A DNA stretch of 33,602 nucleotides, taken from CAZAFM01 sp964484395. Lineage in GTDB: Bacteria > Campylobacterota > Campylobacteria > Campylobacterales > CAZAFM01. The stretch lies in NCBI GenBank assembly GCA_964484395.1, contig CAZAFM010000014.1:1-33602 (forward strand), written 5' to 3'. Made by a program: the position numbers and the translations under genes. The stretch's first letter is position 1. The number at the start of each line of letters is the position of its first letter. Positions 16,950 through 23,913 of the stretch are shown in pieces. Below the pieces are notes generated by a model. It was not told the DNA's origin, did not search any database, and saw nothing but the letters and a program-made list of their open reading frames with translations.

Positions 16950-17084
16950 ATGAAAAGAACCTACCAACCTCACAACACACCAAGAAAGAGAAGTCTAGGC
17001 TTCAGGGCAAGAATGAAAACTAAAAATGGAAGAAAAATCATAAATGCTAGACGCGCTAAAGGCAGAAAAAGATTAGCTGTTTAA
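16950..17084 (+). CDS. rpmH: Large ribosomal subunit protein bL34
   Basis: A complete 44-residue protein, MKRTYQPHNTPRKRS at the start and GRKRLAV at the end, very basic, with the full conserved bL34 sequence including RARMKTKNGRKIINARRAKGR. It is a structural component of the 50S subunit. AAAGGA lies 7 bases ahead of the ATG. The gene is the first of the conserved cluster rpmH-rnpA-yidD-yidC-jag-mnmE, and the rnpA reading frame overlaps its 3' end. Confidence 0.97.
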   Translation: MKRTYQPHNTPRKRSLGFRARMKTKNGRKIINARRAKGRKRLAV

Positions 17085-17407
17085 AGCATACAGCAAGACT
17101 AAAAACAAAAGATGAGTTTAGTGAAGTCTATAGTAGTAGAAAAAGATTTCACACAAAGTTTTTTGTCCTTTTTTACTCAAAAAAAGGTGATTTAAAAGCT
17201 GGGTTTACTGCCTCTAAGAAGGTTGGAAATGCCCCCGAACGAAACTATGCTAAGCGAAGGCTTAGAGCATTGTATCAAGAGTATTGTAACAAGCTAAAAG
17301 CAGGTCATTTTGTTTTTGTGGCAAAAAAAGATCTGCTTCAAGATAACTTTGCTGAGATAAAAAAAGATTTTGAGTTTGCGCTAAAAAAACTAGAACTACT
17401 AAAATGA
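17072..17407 (+). CDS. rnpA: Ribonuclease P protein component, with a noncanonical start codon
   Basis: RnpA is the basic protein cofactor of RNase P, which trims the 5' leader of pre-tRNAs. The frame encodes RLKTKDEFSEVYSSRKRF, then GFTASKKVGNAPERNYAKRR, which includes the RNR box of the family. It ends in the TGA at 17405-17407, overlapping the yidD ATG as ATGA. The frame opens only at 17060, after a TAA at 17057-17059, and contains no ATG, GTG or TTG until deep inside the conserved domain. The best available start is ATT at 17072, 9 bases after AAAGG (17058-17062). This gives about 111 residues and a 13-base overlap with rpmH. ATT is a rare but real start codon, as in infC. A small sequencing error is the alternative. 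Confidence 0.85.
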   Translation: MSCLKHTARLKTKDEFSEVYSSRKRFHTKFFVLFYSKKGDLKAGFTASKKVGNAPERNYAKRRLRALYQEYCNKLKAGHFVFVAKKDLLQDNFAEIKKDFEFALKKLELLK

Positions 17408-17718
17408 GATTTGAAGTTTTTTTAATAGATATATACAAGAAGTACATATCGCCTCTTTTTGGCAGTAGTTGCAGATACTACCCTAGTTGCTCAGAGTATG
17501 CTAGGATTGAGTTTATTAACTCTGATAGTATGTTTTTTGCTTTTTGGCGCTCGGCTTCAAGGTTGCTTAGATGTAATCAGCTATTTAGCGGTGGAATAGA
17601 CCACCCTATTGTATATAAAAAGATAAAGCCATGCTTTGGCAGAAAAAAGATAAAATACTGGCTCATACCTACAGATGCAAAAAGCAGATATAGGGTAGTC
17701 AAAAACCTCTCTTCTTAA
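17404..17718 (+). CDS. yidD: Membrane protein insertion efficiency factor YidD
   Basis: A small membrane-associated protein that assists insertion of inner-membrane proteins near YidC. The signature LFGSSCRYYPSCSEYA (Cys23, Cys29) and a later GGIDHPI (usual form GGxDPV) identify the family. At 104 residues it is somewhat longer than the usual 70-90, with a basic C-terminal tail from about residue 75. It overlaps rnpA by 4 bases (ATGA) and is followed by yidC after 10 bases, the canonical order, so it is translated from the same transcript. Confidence 0.95.
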   Translation: MRFEVFLIDIYKKYISPLFGSSCRYYPSCSEYARIEFINSDSMFFAFWRSASRLLRCNQLFSGGIDHPIVYKKIKPCFGRKKIKYWLIPTDAKSRYRVVKNLSS

Positions 17719-17728
17719 GGATTGATTA

Positions 17729-19336
17729 GTGAAACAACTAACAGATATGACTCCACAGACTAGAATACTTATAGCAACGGTGATTGCGCTTCTTTTTTTC
17801 ATCCCATATAGCTACTTCTTTACTCCAGAACCAGCACCAAAAGATGAAACAACCAAGACTGAACAGAGTAGCACAGCCACTACAGACTCAAATAGTGCCC
17901 CAGCATCCTCCTCTGCTCCTAATTCAACTCCAGAATCAAGTGCACCAATATCTGAAGTGGATAGAAAAGACATAATAGCTTCAATCAACTCAGAACACTA
18001 CACAGTAAGTATTGATAAGCTTGGACGCATATCACAAGTTACCCTTAAAGATGAGAGATTCTTGGACAAAAGTGATAGAAGCGAACTAGGACTTTTTTCT
18101 CCTGATGCATCTCCTAAACCTCTTGAGATAAGATTCGCGAATCCAGAGCTAAATGCTAAAGCTTTTGAAATCCCATATAGTAGTGACAAAAGTGAGATTG
18201 ATATCAAAAATGATTCTGGAAATATCACTCTAACTCAAAATCTAGATGGGGTTGTAGTCAAGAAAATAATAACATTTCACAACAACGGAAGTTATAACCT
18301 AAAAGTAGAAACTACAACAGATGACACCTATTTCTTATATCCAGGTAGCACTCCGAACACAGATGATGATATGTTTGCTTTTAGAGGGGCTATAGTTGGT
18401 CTTGCTGATGAGACACTTGAGAAGTTTGAAGATGGTGACTTCACGCAGAATACGCAAGTATATGAGGGCACTAATATAGCAGCTTCAGTAGATAGATACT
18501 ACGCCTCTATACTTTTTAAGGAAGATTCTACTTTTGAGTCTATAGTCTCAAGAGGTAAGGAGGATAATCCACAAATATCTATTAGGACAAATGGAAACTA
18601 CGAGATAAATGGCTACATAGGACCTAAACAGTATGAGACACTAAAAAGCATAGATAGTAAACTTACTTCTATTGTTGATTATGGTTTTATCACATTTTTT
18701 GCAAAGCCACTTTTTATATTTCTGATGTATCTAGAAGGGCTTGTAGGTAACTGGGGATGGGCTATTGTACTTCTTACACTTGTTGTAAGAATCATACTCT
18801 ACCCACTTACTTATAAAGGTATGGTATCTATGCAGAAGCTAAAAGATCTAGCACCTAAGATAAAAGAGCTTCAAAGAAAATATAAAGATGATAAGCAAAA
18901 ACTTCAAATGCATATGATGGATATGTATAAGAAAAATGGTGCTAATCCACTTGGTGGATGTCTTCCTATACTACTTCAGATGCCGATATTTTTTGCTATC
19001 TATATGGTGCTTTATAATGCTATTGAGCTAAAGGGTGCTGGCTGGATATTGTGGATAAATGACCTATCAGTTATGGATCCATACTATATCCTTCCAATAC
19101 TCATGGGTGGGTCTATGTACCTACATCAGGTGCTTACACCAACAACATTTCAAGACCCGCTTCAGGAGAAGCTATTTAAGTTTCTTCCTTTAATATTTAC
19201 CTTTTTCTTTTTGACATTCCCTTCAGGGCTTGTCCTTTATTGGTTTGTAAACAACCTTTTCTCAATCGCACAGCAGTGGATAATAAACAAAAGTTTTGAA
19301 AAAAAGAGAGCTAAGAAAAATGAGCAAGAAGTTTAG
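17729..19336 (+). CDS. yidC: Membrane protein insertase YidC
   Basis: YidC inserts and folds inner-membrane proteins, alone or with SecYEG. The 535-residue protein has an N-terminal helix (about residues 10-30), a Gln/Ser/Pro-rich linker, the periplasmic beta domain seen in Gram-negative YidC (about 75-320), and the conserved C-terminal membrane core. The core includes LLTLVVRIILYPLTYKGMV, with the conserved positively charged Arg in its groove helix, and NPLGGCLPILLQMPIFFA. A GTG start is chosen because AAGG (17717-17720) lies 8 bases before it; the ATG at codon 7 lacks a site. Its 3' end overlaps jag by 17 bases. Confidence 0.96.
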   Translation: MKQLTDMTPQTRILIATVIALLFFIPYSYFFTPEPAPKDETTKTEQSSTATTDSNSAPASSSAPNSTPESSAPISEVDRKDIIASINSEHYTVSIDKLGRISQVTLKDERFLDKSDRSELGLFSPDASPKPLEIRFANPELNAKAFEIPYSSDKSEIDIKNDSGNITLTQNLDGVVVKKIITFHNNGSYNLKVETTTDDTYFLYPGSTPNTDDDMFAFRGAIVGLADETLEKFEDGDFTQNTQVYEGTNIAASVDRYYASILFKEDSTFESIVSRGKEDNPQISIRTNGNYEINGYIGPKQYETLKSIDSKLTSIVDYGFITFFAKPLFIFLMYLEGLVGNWGWAIVLLTLVVRIILYPLTYKGMVSMQKLKDLAPKIKELQRKYKDDKQKLQMHMMDMYKKNGANPLGGCLPILLQMPIFFAIYMVLYNAIELKGAGWILWINDLSVMDPYYILPILMGGSMYLHQVLTPTTFQDPLQEKLFKFLPLIFTFFFLTFPSGLVLYWFVNNLFSIAQQWIINKSFEKKRAKKNEQEV

Positions 19337-20186
19337 TGCAAAAAATTTAGAAGATGCATACGCATTAGCAGCAAAGGAGCTTAAGTGCTCTATACTTGAT
19401 CTTGAGTGTGAGGTATTACAGCATCCAAGCTCTGGATTTCTGGGGCTTTTTGGTAGAAAAGAGGCTATTATTTTAGCAACATACCCTACAAAACCTATGG
19501 CCAAAGATTCAGAAGCCATAGAAGAAGCACAGAAGCCAAAAGCACCTCTAAAAGAAGAGTCAAAAGAGTACAAAGGTAGCAAAAAACAAGTAGAGAGACC
19601 TCAAAAAGAGGAGATAAAAAAAGCCCATATCAAACAACCTACAACAAGCGAAGTCAAGTACTCACATAGTGAAAAGGGAATAATAGATAGCTTCTACTCT
19701 CAGAAGGAGGGTGAGAAGGTAGATATTATAGAAGAGATTAAGGAGGATATTAATAAGCTATTCTCAAAAACCTGCTTTGATTTAGCACCTATAAAAGTAG
19801 AAAGATATGATGAAAACACCATCTATGTAGAGTTTAGCGGAGATGATGCTGCGCTTTTAATAGGTAAAGAGGGTTATAGATATAAAGCATTGTCATATAT
19901 GCTTTTTAACTGGATAAACTCAAAATATAACCTTATGATAAGGCTTGAAATAGCTGAGTTTCTACAAAATCAAGAGGAGATGATAAGAAACTATCTAAAA
20001 CCTCTCATCTCAAATATAAAAAAAGATGGTAGAGGACAAACAAAACCTCTTGATGGTGTACTTGTTCATATTGCTTTGAAGCAACTAAGGGATGTTTTTC
20101 CAAACAAGTATGTAGCTATAAAAGTAAATCATGATGGAGATAGATTTGTAGTTGTCAATGACTTCTACAGCCAGCAAAAACAATGA
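19320..20186 (+). CDS. jag: RNA-binding protein Jag (KhpB)
   Basis: An RNA-binding protein of the Jag/KhpB/EloR family, usually coded next to yidC, and implicated in RNA metabolism and cell elongation in Gram-positives. The 288 residues comprise a Jag_N domain (about 1-55, with SSGFLGLFGRKEA), a long charged Lys/Glu linker (about 60-140), a KH domain with the GxxG loop GKEG at 182-185, and a C-terminal R3H-like domain (about 215-285) in which the expected Arg-x-x-x-His is not obvious. The frame is open upstream to a TTG at 19296, but the ATG at 19320 matches the family N-terminus MSKKFSAKNLEDAY. It overlaps yidC by 17 bases and mnmE by 4 (ATGA). Confidence 0.92.
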   Translation: MSKKFSAKNLEDAYALAAKELKCSILDLECEVLQHPSSGFLGLFGRKEAIILATYPTKPMAKDSEAIEEAQKPKAPLKEESKEYKGSKKQVERPQKEEIKKAHIKQPTTSEVKYSHSEKGIIDSFYSQKEGEKVDIIEEIKEDINKLFSKTCFDLAPIKVERYDENTIYVEFSGDDAALLIGKEGYRYKALSYMLFNWINSKYNLMIRLEIAEFLQNQEEMIRNYLKPLISNIKKDGRGQTKPLDGVLVHIALKQLRDVFPNKYVAIKVNHDGDRFVVVNDFYSQQKQ

Positions 20187-21523
20187 GTGATACAATAGTA
20201 GCCATAGCCACTGCTAGTGGTGTAGGCTCCATCTCTATAGTACGCTTAAGTGGAGATGATGCACTTAAGATTGCCTCTAAGCTAATATCCCCTCCCCTAA
20301 CCCCAAGATACGCTACACTAAAAAATATATACGATAGTAGCAAAAACATAATAGACAAAGCTATAGTCATATACTTCAAAGCTCCTGCAAGCTTCAGTGG
20401 AGAGGATGTTGTAGAGTTTCAAACCCATGGTGGGGATATGGTTGCAAACCTGCTTCTTGATGAACTCTTAAAAAACGGAGCAAGACTTGCTAAGCCCGGT
20501 GAGTTTAGCAAAAGAGCTTTTTTAAACAACAAAGCTGACATGATAGAATTAGAGAGCATATCAACTCTTATAGAATCAAAAAGCCAAGACTCCGCGCGCC
20601 TAATGACTAAGCAGCTAAAAGGTGAGCTTAGACACAAAATAGATGAGTTTAGAGCAAAACTACTAGAGACACTTGCTATAGCTGAGGTAAATATAGACTA
20701 TGCAGAAGAAGAGCTTCCTAAAGACTCTTTAGTAAGTATCAAAAACTCTCTAAAAGAGATAGAAGAGGAGTTAAACTCTATTATATACTCAAGTGAGGCT
20801 AGAGAGAGTATGTTAAAAGGCTTCAAACTCTCTATCATAGGTCGCCCAAATGTAGGAAAAAGCTCACTCCTTAACCGTCTACTTATGTTTGAAAGAGCAA
20901 TAGTTAGTAGTAGTGCTGGGACTACAAGAGATACTATAGAGGAGTCTATAAAAATAGGCTCCCATATAGTCAGGATAGTTGATACAGCGGGTATTAGAGA
21001 GAGTAGTGAAGAGATAGAGTCTATAGGGATAGAGCGTTCACTCACTTCTGCCCTTGACTCTGAGGTTATTCTTGCACTTTTTGATAGCTCTAGTGCTCTT
21101 AGAGATGATGATTTTAGGGTACTAGAGTTTATAAAAACACTTAAAGAAAAAAAGGTTTTTATACTCATAAACAAGTGTGACCTAAAAAGAGAGTTAGATA
21201 TAAATGCACTTCCAAAAGAGTATGAAACAATAGAGCTCTCACTAACACAAAATTTAAACAGACTAAATGATGCACTAAAGTCATATCTAGACAAGAATGT
21301 GAACTATGATGAAATAATGCTAACCTCAAAACGACAACAAATAGCAGCAAATGAAGCTCTAAAAAACATAATAAATGCTACTAATCTAGTAGATGAAGGG
21401 GTTTTAGAGCTTTTCTCTTATGAGATACAAGGTGCTTTAAAAGCCCTTGAATCCATCTCAAAGCCATACGCTAATGATGAGATGCTAGATGAGATGTTTA
21501 GCTCTTTTTGTCTTGGGAAGTAA
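20183..21523 (+). CDS. mnmE: tRNA uridine-5-carboxymethylaminomethyl GTPase MnmE (TrmE)
   Basis: With MnmG, MnmE modifies the wobble uridine of several tRNAs using GTP, a folate and an amine. The 446-residue protein has the N-terminal tetrahydrofolate-binding domain (DTIVAIATASGVGSISIVRLSG, GEDVVEFQTHGG), a helical domain, and an inserted GTPase with GRPNVGKSS (220-228), DTAGIRES and NKCD. It ends with the catalytic FCLGK containing Cys444. It overlaps jag as ATGA and is the last gene of the cluster. The 74 bases after its stop, before the convergent Aat-like gene, hold no clear terminator. Confidence 0.97.
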   Translation: MSDTIVAIATASGVGSISIVRLSGDDALKIASKLISPPLTPRYATLKNIYDSSKNIIDKAIVIYFKAPASFSGEDVVEFQTHGGDMVANLLLDELLKNGARLAKPGEFSKRAFLNNKADMIELESISTLIESKSQDSARLMTKQLKGELRHKIDEFRAKLLETLAIAEVNIDYAEEELPKDSLVSIKNSLKEIEEELNSIIYSSEARESMLKGFKLSIIGRPNVGKSSLLNRLLMFERAIVSSSAGTTRDTIEESIKIGSHIVRIVDTAGIRESSEEIESIGIERSLTSALDSEVILALFDSSSALRDDDFRVLEFIKTLKEKKVFILINKCDLKRELDINALPKEYETIELSLTQNLNRLNDALKSYLDKNVNYDEIMLTSKRQQIAANEALKNIINATNLVDEGVLELFSYEIQGALKALESISKPYANDEMLDEMFSSFCLGK

Positions 21524-21597
21524 AATGATTTGCCTATGGATAATTAAAATTTAGTAAAAGCAGAGTATTGGAATAATAGATGCTAATTTGGTAAATC

Positions 21598-22281
21598 TTA
21601 TTGCAAAATTTGGGATAAAAACTCTTCTCGCTCTACTATGTGTGCTCCAAGGGCTAGCTTGTAGTTCATATATGGATGTCCCAAGTTCCAGAACTTAAGA
21701 CCTAAGTATTCTAGCTCTTTGGCTAGAAGCACTAGTTGAAGATTGCCACAATTATTATACTCTTTTTTGCGTATAAAAAACCCTGTAAGACTTGTGTAGA
21801 TGTTGTGAGTAAAGTAGCCAATTTCACCTGCTACTACTCTCCCATCCTCTCTATCTACTAGCTCGAAGCCACAAAGACCAAAACCTCTAAACCCTCCAAG
21901 TTCAAGCTCTAAGAGAAGCTTTGTATACCTCCCTCCTATCCAGCACTCTATATGATAGCTTTTGATATGAGATATAAGTCTTGAGATGTCATCACTCTTT
22001 TTTAGATAGAAGCGATTTTTTGTTATTAGTTTTTTTACTTTTTTGGAGGTGTGAAGATTATTGAAGTCTAGCAGAGCATAGCTTTTTTGTATCTCTGGTA
22101 GTAGGAACTCCTGTCCTTGTATAATCGCCCCTACAGTGATAAAGCCTGCTTTTGCAAGTTCTACATAAAAAGTGGGTGAGAAATCATCACTATAGAAGTA
22201 ATCAAGCTCAGGACTCTTGTATATAGAGTCCATAAGCTCACTATTTTGTAGTATATATTTTGTTATTTTATATATTGGCAC
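21598..22281 (-). CDS. Aat-like protein (leucyl/phenylalanyl-tRNA-protein transferase related)
   Basis: This 227-residue protein resembles the GNAT-like Aat family, which adds Leu or Phe to protein N-termini for ClpAP degradation. A central GRVVAGEIGYFTHNIYTSLTGF occupies the place of the Aat VGGLYG...GESMFS segment. LQLVLLAKELEYLGLKFWNLG precedes NYKLALGAHIVEREEFL, which corresponds to the HLxSLGAxxxxRxxF block of Aat. Key Aat positions (DCQ, SMFS) are not conserved, so tRNA-dependent transfer is uncertain; another acyl or aminoacyl transfer is possible. The GTG start lies 1 base after the chemoreceptor stop with no good ribosome site, implying translational coupling; an ATG at codon 17 is the alternative. 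This is my recognition of a distant resemblance, not a search result. Confidence 0.6.
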   Translation of the reverse strand: MPIYKITKYILQNSELMDSIYKSPELDYFYSDDFSPTFYVELAKAGFITVGAIIQGQEFLLPEIQKSYALLDFNNLHTSKKVKKLITKNRFYLKKSDDISRLISHIKSYHIECWIGGRYTKLLLELELGGFRGFGLCGFELVDREDGRVVAGEIGYFTHNIYTSLTGFFIRKKEYNNCGNLQLVLLAKELEYLGLKFWNLGHPYMNYKLALGAHIVEREEFLSQILQ

Positions 22282-22282
22282 T

Positions 22283-23416
22283 TTATGATGTGCTACTTAG
22301 CCTATTAAGTACACTTAGTACATCTTGCATCTTATCTCTTACTTTTTCAACCTCATTTGAAAGCGTGGTCATTTTTTCAGCGTTTTCATTCATATTATCA
22401 CTACTATCACTTATGGCTTGTACTACGATATTCACATTTGAGTGAGATTCAGCTAGTGATTTTTGAGTTCGTTCAGCTAGTTTTCTAACCTCATCAGCCA
22501 CAACTGCAAATCCTCTACCATGCTCCCCTGCCCTTGCTGCTTCTATTGCAGCATTTAGCGCAAGTAGATTTGTCTGTTCAGCAATATCACCTATAACTGT
22601 AAGAACCTGCTTGATATTTGCTGCACTCTGACTTAGTTCTACTAGTGAGTTTGCCATATCGTTCTCATGATGACTTGCCTCTATCATATCTTCTGTCAAA
22701 GTAGATACTATTCCATCTAACTCTGAAAAAGTTGTAGTCTTTAGCTCTGAGATTGCTCCAGAGAGCTTGGTTGAAGACTCTTGTATTTTCTCTTGTTGTC
22801 TTTGATTTTTCTTCTCCATTTCTAGTAGAGAGTCACCTAGGCTGTTTATATTAATAAAAAGCTGTTTAATGTCTTTATCAACCCCCTCAATCTCCATCTT
22901 AGCTTCAAACTCACCTTTACCATACTTATCTAATGTCTCTTTTGAGTTACTTACATACTCTTGCATACTATCTAGCATCTTGTTCATCTCTTTTGATAGA
23001 ACCTTTAGCTGTGGTGAGGATGCTTCAGAGCTTACCCTATGACCCATATCGCCTTTTGATATTCTACTAGCTAGCAAAACTGCCTCTCCAGCAACCTTCA
23101 TATCCATCTGTGAGTTTCTTATATAGAGTTTTGATATCTCATCTATTAGCTCTATAAGCTCAGATGAATCACCACCTTTTACCTCAAGTGCGGGAAGCTC
23201 ATTTCGCTTATAATCAAGCATCTCTTTGAAGTGTTTTAAATGCTCTAGAAGATGTTCACTACCACCTACCTTAGAATTAATAAGAAAAATCACAACACCC
23301 CAAGTCACTACCAAAAGTGCTATTTGAAGAGGTACTATATCAGTTGCAAGAAGGAGTAGTATTGTAATAATAAAAAAGATTGATGATACTGCTATTTTTA
23401 TGGTACTTGTCATCAT
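22283..23416 (-). CDS. Short membrane chemoreceptor (MCP) without a periplasmic domain, CetA-like
   Basis: The 377-residue protein begins with two close hydrophobic helices (about 5-25 and 29-47) joined by a few residues, so there is essentially no periplasmic sensor. HAMP-like stretches (about 80-190) lead to a coiled-coil signalling domain. Its hairpin tip is the nearly invariant IGDIAEQTNLLALNAAIEAARAGEHGRGFAVVADEVRKLAE, which contacts CheA and CheW. There is no CheR-binding pentapeptide at the C-terminus. It is preceded by 6 bases by a gene for a soluble PAS protein, the arrangement of Campylobacter CetB/CetA, in which the PAS partner supplies the sensing. AAGGAT overlaps the PAS stop and lies close to two adjacent ATGs; the second (23413) has the better spacing. 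Confidence 0.9.
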   Translation of the reverse strand: MMTSTIKIAVSSIFFIITILLLLATDIVPLQIALLVVTWGVVIFLINSKVGGSEHLLEHLKHFKEMLDYKRNELPALEVKGGDSSELIELIDEISKLYIRNSQMDMKVAGEAVLLASRISKGDMGHRVSSEASSPQLKVLSKEMNKMLDSMQEYVSNSKETLDKYGKGEFEAKMEIEGVDKDIKQLFININSLGDSLLEMEKKNQRQQEKIQESSTKLSGAISELKTTTFSELDGIVSTLTEDMIEASHHENDMANSLVELSQSAANIKQVLTVIGDIAEQTNLLALNAAIEAARAGEHGRGFAVVADEVRKLAERTQKSLAESHSNVNIVVQAISDSSDNMNENAEKMTTLSNEVEKVRDKMQDVLSVLNRLSSTS

Positions 23417-23422
23417 ATATCC

Positions 23423-23791
23423 TTATGTTAGAGTTTTGTAGAGTTCTATAGCACTTGCTATCTCATCACTATTTGCCATTCTTCTACATGACATATAGCC
23501 GTTTTTCATAGGATATACAGTTGCATAGACCCAATAGTAATCATTTTCGTTTTTACAAGAGTTTTTGACATATCCTGTCCAGACTTTACCCTGCTTCACC
23601 GTATCCCATAGGTCTTTAAAGGCAGCCTTTGGCATATCTCTATGTCTTACAATATTGTGGGGCTTACCTAAGAGCTCATCAAGCTCGTATCCTGCTATAC
23701 TACAGAAATCCTCATTTGCAAAAGTAATAATCCCCTTTTCGTCTGTTTCTGATACCAAAAAAGCATCTTTGTCAAGCTTTTTCTCGGCCAT
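23423..23791 (-). CDS. Aer/CetB-like PAS sensor protein
   Basis: A 122-residue protein that is essentially one PAS domain of the Aer/CetB energy-taxis type, expected to bind FAD and report redox or respiratory state. Diagnostic segments are VSETDEKGIITFANEDF, AGYELDELLGKPHNIVRH, DMPKAAFKDLW, GKVWTGYVKN and YYWVYATVYP. The usual RHPDMP motif reads RHRDMP, with Arg51 in place of Pro. There is no membrane helix and no signalling domain, so it must act through a partner, very probably the chemoreceptor encoded 6 bases downstream. AAAGGAG precedes the ATG, and a perfect minus-strand TATAAT lies about 34 bases upstream. Confidence 0.88.
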   Translation of the reverse strand: MAEKKLDKDAFLVSETDEKGIITFANEDFCSIAGYELDELLGKPHNIVRHRDMPKAAFKDLWDTVKQGKVWTGYVKNSCKNENDYYWVYATVYPMKNGYMSCRRMANSDEIASAIELYKTLT

Positions 23792-23824
23792 ATAAGGCTC
23801 CTTTGTAGTTGATTGATTTTGGTG

Positions 23825-23830
23825 ATTATA
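23825..23830 (-). promoter_or_regulatory. -10 element of the PAS-MCP-Aat-like operon
   Basis: The minus strand reads TATAAT, 33 bases before the PAS gene ATG. The -35 region is poor. The motif is in the divergent gap (23792-23913) shared with the next chemoreceptor gene. Confidence 0.5.
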
Positions 23831-23872
23831 TGTTATCTTTTATTTAAAATAAGTTAAACCTTATAAAAATTG

Positions 23873-23878
23873 TATTAT
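23873..23878 (+). promoter_or_regulatory. Possible -10 element of the Cache chemoreceptor gene
   Basis: TATTAT in TTGTATTATAGTG, 35 bases before the GTG start. No sigma-28 or sigma-54 motif was seen. Confidence 0.35.
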
Positions 23879-23913
23879 AGTGCATACTAATAATTGTCCT
23901 TAAAGGAGCTGAA

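Noticed and set aside
20698..21294. 198-residue minus-strand ORF opposite mnmE
   Set aside because: It lies wholly within mnmE, has a Ser/Leu-rich low-complexity composition and shows no recognisable domain.
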